Source: Emiliania huxleyi CCMP1516 (Eukaryota > Haptophyta > Isochrysidales > Noelaerhabdaceae). Taken from it: a stretch of 64,000 nt of DNA. This document shows positions 1 through 10,596 of this stretch, in pieces. The DNA lies in the NCBI RefSeq assembly GCF_000372725.1, contig NW_005198243.1, forward strand, positions 131,187-195,186, read 5' to 3'. A model generated the notes under the pieces. That model was not told the DNA's origin and did no database searches. It worked only from the letters and a program-made list of their open reading frames with translations. The first letter of the stretch is position 1, and each line of letters begins with the position of its first letter. Position numbers and translations under genes: made by a program.

Positions 1-864
1 TCACTCGGGCGTCTCGCTGATCGATCAGCGCTGATCTCCCTAGCCTATCGCCCACCCGCTCGATCCTCGGATCGCTCGCTCGTCGCAAATCGATCGACTG
101 AGCTGTCATCCCCCCTTTTCTTTTTTCGAAAACGCGCGCGCGCCCGTCGCGGCAAAACTGTCAGGAGTCAGGTCCGCCGCGACGCGTCGCCGCAATGGCG
201 GGCAGAGGCGCCGCGAGGCACGAGAGGCGTAGAAGAGAGGTTGGCGTGCCCCGCACCGCCCGGTTGGCAGTAGGAGGATTGATTGATTGATGGGAAGGCG
301 AAACACAGTCCGACCAACGACTGGGACACCAACGCGGTATGGGTGGACGCAGGACGGGCGATGACGGTCACACAGGAGCGACACACAGAACCACAAGACA
401 AGACACTCAGCCAAACTGACTGCCACACATCCTGAGCGAACTTCCCTAGTCACCCGCGGCCGGACTCCATCCGGCACGCGTCGCTGGGCGCTCAGAGCCG
501 CGTCCCCTGCTCGCCACCCCGACGCCCAAGGCGCCCGAGCGACCGACAGGCGGCACGCGAAGACTGGTTGCAATCCCGCCGACCGCCAGGCCGCGGGATG
601 ATGCGTGCGTGGTCTTGTAGTGGGTCTCGGAAGCTCTCCTCTCGGGCTAGGAGCCAGCCCCTCTCCCTTGCCCCCGGAACACTGTGTCCGAGTCGAGGCG
701 TGTGCTTGCTGGTCGACGGCCGCGCGCGGTTGGCATTGTGACGAAGGTTGCGCGCGGCCGCGGGGGGCCGCCATGGTTCGGCGCGGCGCGCCTACCAGCG
801 GCAGTTGTCGAGGACATCAGCCTGTGTTTTTCTTCTTCTCCAACATCGGGATCACGCCTAGTGC
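1..864. other. Upstream intergenic region
   Basis: No coding region can be supported here. It holds one copy of dispersed repeat family D (about 306-415), preceded by a short GATT tandem at 272-287. The stretch just before the ankyrin gene is GC-rich without a recognisable core promoter. Confidence 0.5.
306..415 (+). repeat. Dispersed repeat family D, copy 1
   Basis: A sequence of about 100 bp containing GACACCAACGCGGTATGGGT is shared with 45388-45490 (same orientation) and 61076-61150 (opposite orientation). Two of the three copies lie just upstream of ankyrin-repeat genes. No terminal inverted repeats are seen. Confidence 0.7.
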
Positions 865-2651
865 ATGAGCGGCGCCCTCTGCCCATCCCTGCGCCTCGCC
901 GACCTGGCTCGGGGCGACCTGGCCTCGCTGCGCGCCTTCCTCTCCGGGCGGCGGACGTGCGGCACGTCGCTGGCGGCCCAGCTCGACGCGCGGCTCGACA
1001 CCGAGAAGCAGGACACGCTGCTCACCTGGGCCGCTCGGCACGGGCAGGCCGAGGCGGTGCGGCTGCTGCTCGAAGGCGGCGCGAGCGTCGGGGCGACGAC
1101 GGGCGGCGGCCGCGCCGCGCTGTTCATCGCGTGCCAGGAGGGCCACCCCGAGTGCACCCGGCTGCTTCTCGAGGCCAGCGCGGCGGTCAACCAAGCCGCG
1201 GAGGGTGGCGCCACGCCGCTGCTCATCGCGTGCCAGAAGGGCCACGTCGACATCGTCCGGCTGCTCCAGCAGGCTGGCGCGGCCGTCAACCACGCCAACA
1301 AGAACGGCTCCACGCCGCTGTACATCGCGTGCCATAACGGCCACCCCGAGATCGCCCGGTTGCTCCTCGAGGTTGGCGCGGCAGTCAACCAAGCCCAGGA
1401 GGACGGCGCCACACCGCTGTTCATCGCGTGCCAGAAGGGCCACCTCGAGTGCGCCCAGCTGCTCCTCGAGGCCGGCGCTTCGGTCAACCAAGCCAAGAAT
1501 GACGGCGCCACGCCGCTGCTCATCGCGTGCCAGAACAACCACCTCGACATCGTCCGGCTGCTCCTCGGGGCCAGCGCGGCGGTCAATCAGGCCGATGAGG
1601 ACGGCGCCACGCCACTGCTCATCGCGTGCCAGAAGGGCCACCTCGAGATCGCCCGGCTGCTCCTCGAGGCCAACGCGGCGGTCAGCCAAGCCCGCAACGA
1701 CGGCGCCACGCCGCTGCTCATGGCATGCCAGAAGGGCCACCTCGACGTCGCCCAGCTGCTTCTCGAGGCCAGCGCGGCGGTCGACCAAGCCATGAACAAC
1801 GGCACCACGCCGCTGCTCGTCGCGTGCGTCCAGGGCCACCTCGAGGTCGCCAAGCTCCTCTCCTCCTACGGCGCCTCCCGCGCCGCCGTGCCGCCCCTCG
1901 GCACGCCCGAGGAGGTCGCGAACCGCCGCCGCCACGCCGACCTCGCCGCCTGGCTGGTCGCCAGCCGCGGCTGGACGCCGCTCCAGCACCTCGAGGCGTG
2001 CCCGAGACTAGCGGCTGAAGAAGTGTGAGTGCATTGTCCTCACGCTCACTGTCCCTCTTCCTGCAGGCGCTCACCGTCGACCGGGCGCGGGCGCTGCTGC
2101 GCGGCGGCGCGGACTCTTCCTCCGGCGAGCCGTCGGCCCTCGAGCGGGCGCGCGTCCTCTGCTCGTGGGGCGAGTCGGATCCGACCGCTGCGGCCGTCGG
2201 CTCCACCGTCGCGATCCACTCTCTCGTCTCACGGCCGTCGATGAACGGCAAGGTCGGCGTCGTCGTCTCCGCGAGCGTTTCGACGGGACGCTTCGGCGTG
2301 CGCGTGGCGGGCGAGGCCAAGGCCCTCGCACTGAGGCGCGCTATGGTCCCTCCCCCACTCGCCGGATCCTCTCTTTGGACACGCCCCACGCCTCTGCCCT
2401 TCCGCAGGCCGGCCAACCTGGAGCCAGCGGCCGAGGCGGTGGAGGTGGGCAGGCTCATCCTTAAGGCGGCGGAGTGGTCGCCGCAGTCGCACGAGCTCTT
2501 CCCGGAGGCGGCTCGCAAGTGGGCGGTCGAGGTGATGCGGCTGGGCTACCTTATCGCGTGGGACGAGGAGCGCTTCGACGGCGAGGGGGCGGCGCCGGGG
2601 CTGGTGGACCTCTGGCGCACACACGTGCTGCCGCACGCGGTGAGGCGCTGA
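865..2651 (+). CDS. Ankyrin-repeat protein with LNG-motif and conserved C-terminal module
   Basis: Three exons are proposed: 865-1995, 2067-2335 and 2408-2651, giving about 547 aa. Exon 1 encodes nine 33-residue ankyrin repeats (consensus TPLLIACQKGHLEIARLLLE), a scaffold for protein-protein contacts. The C-terminal part has a degenerate ankyrin pair, a short segment resembling the 'MNGKVGVV...GRFGVRV' motif often found near MYND-type proteins, and a tail with WSPQSHELFPEAAR that I recall from large haptophyte ankyrin families. Both introns are GC-AG (donors GCGTGC and GCGCGC, 71 and 72 nt). Their removal gives smooth joins: HLE to ALTVDR, and KALAL-RPANLE. The ATG at 865 is the first in frame before the repeats. 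No partner or localisation can be read. An alternative GT donor at 2023 would keep frame but insert extra residues. Confidence 0.75.
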
Positions 2652-3839
2652 GGCGCCGAGTGAGGTGAGGATGCGAGTGCGATGCGGAGAGAGAAGAGAG
2701 CGGAGCAGCAGCGCGTGCGTTCAGGGGCAGTTCAGGGGGGGGAGGCTGCGTCGCGAGTCGGTCGCTTGAATTCTTTTTTGCCGTTTTCTCTCAGGAAGAG
2801 CCGAGCGAAAGTTTTGTTTCACCGCATGGTTTGCCTTTTACAGCCGCCTCAGGCATCGGAACAAACCGGCTTGGAGAGAAGAAAAAACACAACCTTCCCT
2901 ATCATTGAAAGTAGCAACCTCTCCGCATGGGATTTTCTGCCCTGCCCTGTCGCGGCCCCGCCTGCCTCCCGGAGGCCCGCCCGGCCATGCAATCCGCCGC
3001 CGGACCGCCCGGCGGGTCCAACCCGAAGCGGGCGACCGGCCGTTCGCACCGCTCGGCCGACGGGGCGAGCCCCGCGGCCCTCGATCGCTCGCCCCGGGAA
3101 GTGGCCCGACCGGCCCACGCGCACGGCCTGGCCTCTACCGCCACTTTCGGCGGCGCAATTTGCGCCTTCATCGCTCTCTGGATCCTCCTGGCACCCATCG
3201 AACTCCTCCCGACGGTCGGCGGCGCCCACCCCGTGCCTGGCGAGTACAGACCACGCCTGCTATTCACAGCACACGCCCTCGCCGTGGGCTCGGGCATCCC
3301 CTGTGAAAAGGTGAGGCGTGGTCTGTTCTCGCGCCGGCGCCCGGCTCGACGCGATACCGTGGGCGCTCCGGCGGATGCCGACAGCGGGATCGGCCCACAG
3401 TGCCGCGCAAGCCCAGCCACACGAGGGACCGGCAGCAGGGACCTCGAGTGCGCAGGCGGGGACCGAGCAGGAGGAGCTGCGCGCGGCAGCGAGGCGGCAA
3501 GCAGAGGCGAAGCAGCGGCGAGAGAAACGGTCAGAGGCTCAACCATTCGTCGGCTCGTCAGGGTTGGAAAAGGGGAAGGGGAGTCTGGGCAGTCGGCGAG
3601 GGGGTCGTAGCCAACAGTGCGTACGGGGTAGCCACCACTTTCCTGCCTCACAAGGGCGGGGCTGTCCCGGAAAGTGAGAGACGCCGGGCAGCGTAGTGCA
3701 TGACTTCAACCTCCCATACGTGTTTTCGTTCCGCTCCTCCCTCGGGAACAAACAAAACGCGCGTGAACAGGGCTCCAGGCCCCAAATGACGTGTGAGTGT
3801 TAGAGTTGTTTGGTATTGCTAAAAAATCTCTCCCTCGGG

Positions 3840-4005
3840 CTGTTTGTTCCAGCTTCCCATCTCCTTCCAGCTCAGGCGAGGCGGGGGGGGGCGCGGGTGC
3901 GGGGTGCGGTGCGGTGTGAGTGTGTGTGCATGTCGTGTGGCTTCAGCAAATGTCCATCCGTCTGTGTTCTTATTAACAACGAAGGCGCTCTAAAAAGAAA
4001 GAAAA
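3840..4005 (-). repeat. Dispersed repeat family J, copy 1
   Basis: The core TTAACAACGAAGGCGCTC at about 3974 matches the reverse complement of 19020-19060. Similarity continues more weakly through a GC-rich, GTGTGTG-containing stretch for about 150 bp. Boundaries are approximate. Confidence 0.55.
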
Positions 4006-4024
4006 GAAAGAAAAACTTTGACTG

Positions 4025-4125
4025 CCGTGGGGCTCCTGCCCGTGTCCGGGTGTGGAGATGCGAGGGTCGCCCCCCCTTGCCCCACCACTTTGTGTGTGTG
4101 GAGAAATTTACCTTACCTTAACCGA
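4025..4125 (+). repeat. Dispersed repeat family A, copy 1 (TTACC tail)
   Basis: It begins GCCGTGGGGCTCCTGCCC and ends GTGGAGAAATTTACCTTACC. It is nearly identical to 56184-56285, and diverged copies lie at 31505-31625, 39790-39930 and 57505-57640. The 3' end is a short (CCTTA)n array, reminiscent of the simple tails of SINE-like elements. Confidence 0.75.
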
Positions 4126-4203
4126 GGGAGGGACGAAGGCGGCTCAAAACAAAAGAAAACTTATCAAGTTTTGTCGGCCCTCGAGCAGCACTCTCCGCCT
4201 CCG

Positions 4204-5590
4204 ATGAGACGGCACGTCGCCAGCCTGCTGCTCCTCCACGGCGTGGCCGGCCTCTCGTTGCGGCACGCCGCCGCGCCTCGGACGGCGCCGCGTGCCGCCG
4301 CGCCGTCCATGTGTGGCATCCTCGCCGTCGTCAACTCGAAGCTCTCTCCTGAGGCGCTGCGGTTGCAGACGCTCACGCTGCAGCGGCTCGTGCGGCACCG
4401 AGGGCCGGACGGGAGCGGGATCCACGTGGTGGAGACGCCGACGGGCGCGCGCTGCTCCTCCGTCGCCCACGAGCGCCTCGCCATCGTCGACCCGCTCTCG
4501 GGGAACCAGCCGCTCTTTTCGCATGACCGATCGCGCTCGCTGACCGTCAACGGCGAGATCTACAACCACAAGCAGCTGCGAGCGGAGCTCAAGGACCCGA
4601 CGGCGTTCCGCACCGAGTCGGACTGCGAGGTGATCGTCCACGGCTACGACGAGTTCGGCGTCGACATCGCCTCGAAGCTCGACGGTGACTTTGCGTTTGT
4701 GATTCTCGACGACCAGACCGGCGACGTCTACGCGGCGCGCGACCCCGTGGGCGTAAACTCGCTCTACATGGGCACCGGCCTGGACGGCTCCACCTGGTTC
4801 TCGTCCGAGGCCAAGCCGCTCGTCACGGGCGGCTGCATCGACGTGCGCATCTTTCCCCCCGGCCACTACTACCTCGCGCGTGGCGGCGAGGAGGAGGGGC
4901 GGCTGGTGCCGTATTACGCGCCCTCGTGGCACTCTGCCTCCGCCGCGACCCAGCCCCTCAACCTGGAGAAGCTGCGAACCACCTTCACCGCCGCCGTCGA
5001 GAAACGGCTCATGGCGGACGTGCCATACGGAGTCCTCCTCTCGGGAGGCCTCGACTCGTCGCTGGTCGCGTCTGTCATCGCGCGGCTGAAGCGGAAGCGC
5101 TTTCTTGAGCATGGCAAGGTGTGTCGTGCGTACAAGTCCTTCTCCACGTCTCCCGCACATCTCCCGCACATCTCCCGCAAATCTCCCGCACATCTCTCGC
5201 ACATCTCTCGCACATCTCTCGCACATCTCCAGGTGGACGACCTGCAGCCCGTCAAGTCTTTCTCGATCGGCCTCGACGGCTCGCCCGACTTGGCAAACGC
5301 GCAGAAGGTGGGGGAGTTTATCGGCACCGAGCACTATGGTTTCTCCTTCACTGTGCAGGAGGGCATAGACGCCATCTCGGACGTGATCTACCACCTGGAG
5401 AGGTATGACGTGACCACGATCTGCGCGGGTATGCCGATGTTCTTGCTTGCCCGCAAGATCAAGGCGATGGGCATCAAGATGGTCATGTCGGGCGAGGGCG
5501 CCGACGAGACGCTGGCGGGCTACCTCTACTTTCACAAGGCACCAAACGGCACCGAGCTGCACGCCGAGTGCGTGCGCAAGGTGAGTGTGA

Positions 5591-5689
<99 letters not shown>

Positions 5690-6489
5690 AAGACAACCCA
5701 AGGGAGGATACCCGCGAAAATCCATTCTCCCGTGGTGTACCTTGAGCACTTGAGCACTGGATAGGTGGCGGCGCTCAACCAGTTCGACTGCCTCCGCGCC
5801 AACAAGGCGACCATGGCGCACGGCCTGGAGGTGCGCGTCCCCTTCCTCGACCGGGGCATGCTCGACGCGACCATGACGCTGGACCCGGACTTTAAGCTCA
5901 CGCGCAAGGGCGAGAAGACGCAGTTCCTCGAGAAGTGGGCGCTGCGCGAGGCGTTCAACGTGCCCACCGAGCCGTTCTTGCCACACGAGGTGCTCTTCCG
6001 CCAGAAGGAGCAGTTCTCGGACGGGGTCGGCTACTCGTGGATCGACGGCCTCAAGGAGCACGCCGGCAAGGTCATCTCCGACGAGGACATGGCGACCGCG
6101 CCGATCCGCTTCCCGTGCAACACCCTAGAAGCAGAAGTACGCATCCTTGTACCCCAAACTGTACTCCGCTGTATTCACTGTAGTCTTCTCCGTGAGATTC
6201 GCCTCGGAATGCGCTGCACAATACGCGTCTTCCCGCCCTCATGTGTGCGTCTTTTTTTCGTAGGTACAACACGCCTGGCACAAAGGAGGCCGCCTACTTC
6301 CGCACCATCTTCCACTCGCACTTCCCAAACAACAACTACGGCAACGGCATCGAGGCGACCGTGCCGGGCGGCCCGTCCGTCGCTTGCTCCACCGCAAAGG
6401 CGATCGAGTGGGACGAGGCTTGGTCCGACCCGACCAAGCAGGACCAGTCGGGACGCTTCGTCGATACGCACGACGCGGCCGTCGCCTGA
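4204..6489 (+). CDS. asnB: Asparagine synthetase (glutamine-hydrolysing)
   Basis: Four exons are proposed: 4204-5118, 5233-5580, 5765-6114 and 6264-6489. The enzyme makes asparagine from aspartate, glutamine and ATP. The class II amidotransferase nucleophile follows MCGIL, at Cys37 if translation starts at 4204, or Cys2 if it starts at 4309. The GEIYN and HRGPDGSG motifs follow. The synthetase domain shows the PP-loop SGGLDSS near residue 280, SGEGADE and VPFLDRGML. The last exon ends with the AsnB-typical VPGGPSVACSTAKAIEWD. The 35-residue N-terminal extension is hydrophobic, then rich in Ala, Pro and Arg, like a plastid or secretory leader. Cleavage right before Cys would be needed for glutaminase activity. 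Introns hold a CTCCCGCACAT minisatellite, a (CA)n tract, and an inserted repeat-family-H element. Identity is firm; the start is less sure. Confidence 0.93.
5590..5687 (+). repeat. (CA)n microsatellite in asnB intron 2
   Basis: A nearly pure CA tract of about 98 bp lies within the 184-nt intron 5581-5764. Confidence 0.95.
6115..6263 (+). other. Introner-like intron 3 of asnB
   Basis: This 149-nt GT-AG intron starts GTGCAACAC, and the next exon starts GTACAACAC. A 9-bp, one-mismatch target-site duplication therefore overlaps the splice donor. Between them lies a family H element beginning CCTAGAAGC, whose relatives sit at 7421-7590, 33475-33805 and 57190-57420. Removing it restores RFPYNTPGTKE, the expected asparagine synthetase sequence. 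Confidence 0.75.
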
Positions 6490-7071
6490 GGGCGGCGGAG
6501 GGTGAGAGCCCGCAGAACAGGTGTGCTACAACGCGCCGAACACGACTCGCTGTGTGACTGACTGTCTATTGCCGATATTGGCGGCCTGCTGGCGGCGTGT
6601 GCCACCGCCAAAGGAGAAGCCGGCGCCCCGCACACAGTTTGGTGACTGGAGTCTGCACAGCCCCGGGGGCAGCACGGCACGAGTTACAAAAGCAAAAACA
6701 CTCCATGTGGCATGCGGTCTTCTATCTAGTGTGTGCCCCTTTCGTTCTCAAAAAGTGTAGAGAAATCACCGGAGCGGAGCATGTTGGGCCATGGGCGTTG
6801 GGCGGATCTAGACGGAGCACTTGGAGAGATGCGGTTCGTCCCACCTCCCACGTCCGCGTTTTGGAGAGCACATGGAGTTGGACTTGGAGACCTGCAGGAG
6901 ACAGTGCGGTCAGCAACAAAAACACTCCATGCGGTTGGTATATGTCTAGCTTACCCGACATTGCCTGAGAGGTGACCCGAGATTGCCCGAGATTGCCCGA
7001 GGTGACCCGAGCGGGCGTGCTGGTCCTGGCCGAGCCGAACTGTTTGCTGCTTAGTACTGCTTAATAATTAG
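6490..7071. other. Intergenic region
   Basis: No supported coding sequence. A local direct repeat containing AAAAACACTCCATG occurs at 6692 and 6916. A short array of TTGCCCGAGA units lies near 6975-7005. Confidence 0.4.
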
Positions 7072-7236
7072 GTGGAGCGAGTGTGCCGCGGCTGGTCAAG
7101 TCTAGAGGCGGAGGGGCGCGAGAGGCAGCGGCGGCAGTACCTGACCGAGGCGTGCCCGGTCGCTAACCCGTGCGAGGTGGACCTGCTGGCCTCTCTGCTC
7201 GAGCTGGATCCGACCAAGCGCCCCGACGCGGCCGCG

Positions 7237-7386
7237 GCGCTCGAGCACGCGCCAATGGTGTTGAATGCGTCGATCGGAGGAGTCTGAACTAGGCGCAGCA
7301 TCACGCAATCTTAGTGACTGCTCATCAATGAATGGACTAATTGATTGATCGGCCAGATGAGTCTCAACCCAGGCGCTCGAGCACGC
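7237..7386 (+). repeat. Direct-repeat-bounded GC-AG intron in the kinase fragment
   Basis: GCGCTCGAGCACGC occurs at 7237-7250 and 7373-7386. The first copy is the start of the intron (GC donor) and the second is the start of the next exon (after CCCAG). Reading either copy gives ALEHA in the same frame. Confidence 0.75.
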
Positions 7387-7420
7387 CTACTTCGACGCGC
7401 TTCCCTCGCGTCCACCCGTC

Positions 7421-7590
7421 ACCCTAGAAGCGGAATACGTGTTCTTGTACCCCATCTAGCGCCCGAGAGGGCCACGTATTCAGCTGTATTCAGTGTATTC
7501 ATTCTTCTCCGTTGTATTCACGCGGTGCTCTGAACACGCTGCACAATACCGTCTCCCCGCCCTGAGGTTGGCGTATTCAGCACGTAGGCC
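7421..7590 (+). repeat. Dispersed repeat family H, copy 2
   Basis: It starts CCTAGAAGCGGAATACG and contains repeated TGTATTCA words, a CTGCACAATAC word shared with the asnB intron copy, and CCCGCCCTGAGG near its end. It forms most of kinase-fragment intron 2. Confidence 0.65.
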
Positions 7591-7762
7591 CATCACGCAG
7601 GTACTGGACGATTGAGGAGAAGTGATCTGAAAAATCGAAAAAGAAACGCCGCTCGGCGGGGGTACTCTGCTGCAAGCGTGGCGGACGATGATCAGCTTCG
7701 ACCAGCCCTTTTGTCACTGCTCCTCAGCGTCAGGAATCACGCGGACAGGCATTGTCGCGCGC

Positions 7763-9565
7763 ATGCTTTGCCTCGTGTCGCTGCTGGCGTGTGTCATGTA
7801 TCTACCCGAACGCTCAGTGGCTGTGGAGAGCGTGGCCGTGGGTGCAGCGATCAAGGCATACGTGACGGGTGGTGTTGCCGTCGGAAGAGTGCAGGCGGGC
7901 AGCGTGGCCGCCTTCCGAGGCATCCCATACGGCAACGCCGAGCGGTTCTTGCCTCCGACTCCTGCAGCCAGTTGGGTCGGCGAGCTCGACGCCTCTGCCG
8001 ACGGTCCGGCGTGCCCGGGAAAGAGCCCGCCGTACGACCGCCACATGTCCGAGCAGTGCCTGTCACTCAATGTCTTCACGCCCGTCGCCGCCCTGGGCAA
8101 TGCCTCCGCGCAGTTGGCCGTGCTCGTTTATCTCTACGGTGGCTCGCTGAACACGGGATCCGTCGCATCGTATGGACCGATCGAAAACTTGGTCAGCGGC
8201 AGCGAGGGGCGCGCGATGCTCGTCGTTATGAACTATCGCCTCGGTGCGCTCGGCTTTGCCGCGCTCAAGGAGCTGTCGGACGCCGACCCTCGCGGAACGA
8301 GCGGCAATCTGGGCCTCCTCGATCAGCAGCTCGCCATGCGGTGGGTCGCCGCCAATGCCGCCGCCTTTGGTGGCGACCCTCGCAAGGCGACGCTGCTGGG
8401 CCAGTCATCGGGTGGCACGTCGATCTTCGCCCACCTGGCTGCGCCCGCGAGCCGAGGCCTCTTCCATGCGGCCATCTCAATCAGCGCCTCGCCCAATCTC
8501 ACCATCTCGTACGAGGAGAAGCTGCGGCAGGACGAGGAGCACTGGTTCAAGCACACGCCATGCGCCCGCGAGGCGCGCGGCGCGGCCACGCTCGCGTGCC
8601 TCCGCGCAGCAAGCGTCGAATCGCTGCAGGCGGCGCTGGAGCCGCGTTACGACTACTTTGACTTCAACCACAGCTTCGCTGCATCGGTGGTGCCGCCGCG
8701 TCGCGGCCCCGGCGGCGGCTGGTCGGCGCTCGGATGGGCGGCGATGCCATATGTCGACGGCGTGACGGTCACGCGTGGCACGATGGAGGCGGCGAAGGCG
8801 GGCTACGACGTGCCCGTGCTGCTTCAGAACTTGGAGGGCGAGCTCAATTGGCAGCCCGACCCGACCCTCGAATCCATACGCACACGCGCCGAGGCGGCCG
8901 CGCGCATTGAGGGGATGCTCGCCGCCGGATTGGGCGCGGAGGCGGCGCGGCGGCTCTACGCGATGTACGCGGGTGTCGGCGGCGACAACGACACGCTCGC
9001 TGCCGCGCCCGCCTATGCGCTCAACGCCGATACGGGGTGCACTTGCGGCCAGCTCGCGCTCGCATTCGCGGCGAGCGAAGCGCGACGCAGCGAGGGCACG
9101 GCGCCCGTGTACATCTCGCTTGTCCGCGCGCGGCCGTACCATCCGTTCGGTCCGCTGTCGGAGTCGTGCACACGCCCTGCCATCTACGCCTTCCACCTTT
9201 GGGACTTTTTCGCCGCCGTGAGCGTCGGCGCGCCCACGGCGGCAGAGCGCGCAAACTGGTACGACGCGCGGTTCGACGAGGCTTGGGTCGAAGGGAGCAA
9301 GTGTGGTCCCTACCGGCCCGCCCCCACGGACGTCAAGCTCGGCCGGGCGCTTCTCGAGCAGTGGCTCTCCTTCGCCGAGCACGCCGGCTTCCCCGACGGT
9401 GTCGGCTGGCGCGCCGTCGACGACGCGCTCGGCTGGCCGCGCCACTACACACACGGGGTGATTGATGACGCTGGGCTCACCTCGAGCGTCGTAGATCTCA
9501 AGAGCGACGCGTGCACCGCGTGGCGCGAGGCAGGTGTGGGGCCGGAGTGGTGGTGGATTAATTAA
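7763..9565 (+). CDS. Type-B carboxylesterase, secreted
   Basis: Intronless, 600 aa from the ATG at 7763. An in-frame ATG at 7688 would add 25 residues but would bury the signal peptide. The N-terminus MLCLVSLLACVMYLPERSVA is a plausible secretory signal. Type-B carboxylesterase/lipase hallmarks appear in order: FRGIPYG, SEQCLSLNVFTP, NYRLGALGF, GNLGLLDQQLAMRWV, and the nucleophile elbow GQSSGG (Ser near residue 215). A Glu follows in LEGEL, and a candidate catalytic His is in AFHLWDFF. It likely hydrolyses carboxylic esters outside the cell or in the secretory path; the substrate is unknown. It lies just downstream of the kinase fragment in the same orientation, with no sign of co-regulation. 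Confidence 0.88.
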   Translation: MLCLVSLLACVMYLPERSVAVESVAVGAAIKAYVTGGVAVGRVQAGSVAAFRGIPYGNAERFLPPTPAASWVGELDASADGPACPGKSPPYDRHMSEQCLSLNVFTPVAALGNASAQLAVLVYLYGGSLNTGSVASYGPIENLVSGSEGRAMLVVMNYRLGALGFAALKELSDADPRGTSGNLGLLDQQLAMRWVAANAAAFGGDPRKATLLGQSSGGTSIFAHLAAPASRGLFHAAISISASPNLTISYEEKLRQDEEHWFKHTPCAREARGAATLACLRAASVESLQAALEPRYDYFDFNHSFAASVVPPRRGPGGGWSALGWAAMPYVDGVTVTRGTMEAAKAGYDVPVLLQNLEGELNWQPDPTLESIRTRAEAAARIEGMLAAGLGAEAARRLYAMYAGVGGDNDTLAAAPAYALNADTGCTCGQLALAFAASEARRSEGTAPVYISLVRARPYHPFGPLSESCTRPAIYAFHLWDFFAAVSVGAPTAAERANWYDARFDEAWVEGSKCGPYRPAPTDVKLGRALLEQWLSFAEHAGFPDGVGWRAVDDALGWPRHYTHGVIDDAGLTSSVVDLKSDACTAWREAGVGPEWWWIN

Positions 9566-10131
9566 GATGCCAGAAACGCAGCCTAGCTGCCTGCGCTGTT
9601 GGGGCGGAGCGCACTCTCGTTCCTTCCCGCCCCTAGCTCGCGCTCCCGAGCGGCAGCCGGATGCTGCGCGGCAGGGTACGACTCGCTGCAGCTGATGCGC
9701 AAGTACCGCCTCTCCAACGAGTCCAAGGCCGAGATCATCCTCTGCAGGTCGCGCGTTCACAGCCGGATGAGCCTGAGCGATATGGCGTCGGCCGGCTTGC
9801 TCCGCTGGGCCGCTGCGGCCGCTACCCGCTCCTCCGCGCCTGTCGCGAAGACGAGCCGGCGCTGCGCCTTCCGTCGCGCGCAGCTGCCAACCGGACGCGT
9901 CCCTGCCTCGCTTTGGGTACGTGAGGGATGAGCGCGTGCTCTCGCACTTGCCGCGAACACGGATGTGTGAGGACCGGCTGTGGGTCGATTTGCTGCCAGT
10001 CTCGATGCAGGCCACCCTGCCGCCACAGCAATCCGACGCCTTTCTGGCGCGGCTGAGACGGCAGGGACTCGCCTGAGTACGGTGAAATGTGAAAGTACAC
10101 AGAGTTTCGAGAGCGACATATGTCTGGCTCG

Positions 10132-10205
10132 CTGGGTGCGCTTCTTAGCTCCCCGGCCCTCTGGGATGTGAGGCTACCGACTGCACTCCAAGTGCTCCAA
10201 GTGCA
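10132..10205 (+). repeat. Dispersed repeat family B, partial copy
   Basis: Contains GCGCTTCTTAGCTCCCCGGC followed by ACTGCACTCCAAGTGCTCCA. The same block occurs at 24589-24655, 41980-42055 and 61826-61892. Confidence 0.85.
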
Positions 10206-10399
10206 TATATGGTGCGTCGCTCCGATCGACTTTTTACGAGTTTCTACTTCAAGCAAGCCTACCACTACACTTTTCGCCTCCTACAGTTACACCCTCACAC
10301 TGCCTGACCTACACATCTATATACACGTCGATGACGTGCACGTGTGCGAGCGCGTCCGTCACCGCTCTCTTCGTAATGTAACCCGGTTGGAAACGTGCT

Positions 10400-10450
10400 C
10401 CCTGGTGTGTGTCGTCGTGGTTTCGTATCAAGAATTCTCTCTCTCGGCGT
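10400..10450 (+). repeat. Dispersed repeat family E, short copy
   Basis: CGTCGTGGTTTCGTATCAAG followed by AATTCTCTCTCTC matches 39545-39590 and, inverted, 49262-49300. Confidence 0.75.
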
Positions 10451-10596
10451 ATCTGGCGAGGGGGCGGCGGTGGAGGCGGCGGAGGCGAGGCGGCGCGAGC
10501 GGCGGCGCGGCGAGGACATCGCGAAGAAAAGAAAACCCCCCAAGATTGAGAGAATTTGTTTCTCTCGTGAAAAAGAAATTTGTTGGCTCGCGCGAA

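Larger units (their letters stand above)
2652..4203. other. Intergenic region with repeat copies
   Basis: Long open frames here have no recognisable motif and mirror the GC bias. The right end holds part of family J (about 3840-4005) followed directly by family A (4025-4125), about 80 bp upstream of the asparagine synthetase start. Confidence 0.5.
7072..7615 (+). pseudogene. C-terminal fragment of a protein kinase gene
   Basis: Exon blocks 7072-7236, 7373-7417 and 7601-7615 read about 74 aa ending in a stop. The segment LLASLLELDPTKRPDAAA followed by ALEHAYFDALPSRPP is the subdomain XI region of CMGC-type serine/threonine kinases. No catalytic loop or ATP-binding lobe is found upstream back to the asnB stop, so this is a remnant or a 3' end detached from its gene. 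Intron 1 (7237-7372) is GC-AG and is bounded by a perfect 14-bp direct repeat beginning GCGCTCGAGC. Intron 2 (7418-7600) contains a family H element. An AG acceptor at 7070-7071 shows that an upstream exon once existed. Confidence 0.6.
9566..10596. other. Intergenic region with an exon-like stretch and repeats
   Basis: A stretch at about 9677-9748 can encode GYDSLQLMRKYRLSNESKAE bounded by AG and GT-like signals, but I do not recognise it and no flanking exons join convincingly. Right of it are a partial family B copy (10132-10205) and a short family E copy (10400-10450). Confidence 0.4.

Noticed and set aside
2682..3651. Several open frames of 200-250 codons on both strands
   Set aside because: They overlap in multiple frames, have no motifs, and reflect the lack of AT-rich stop codons in GC-rich DNA.
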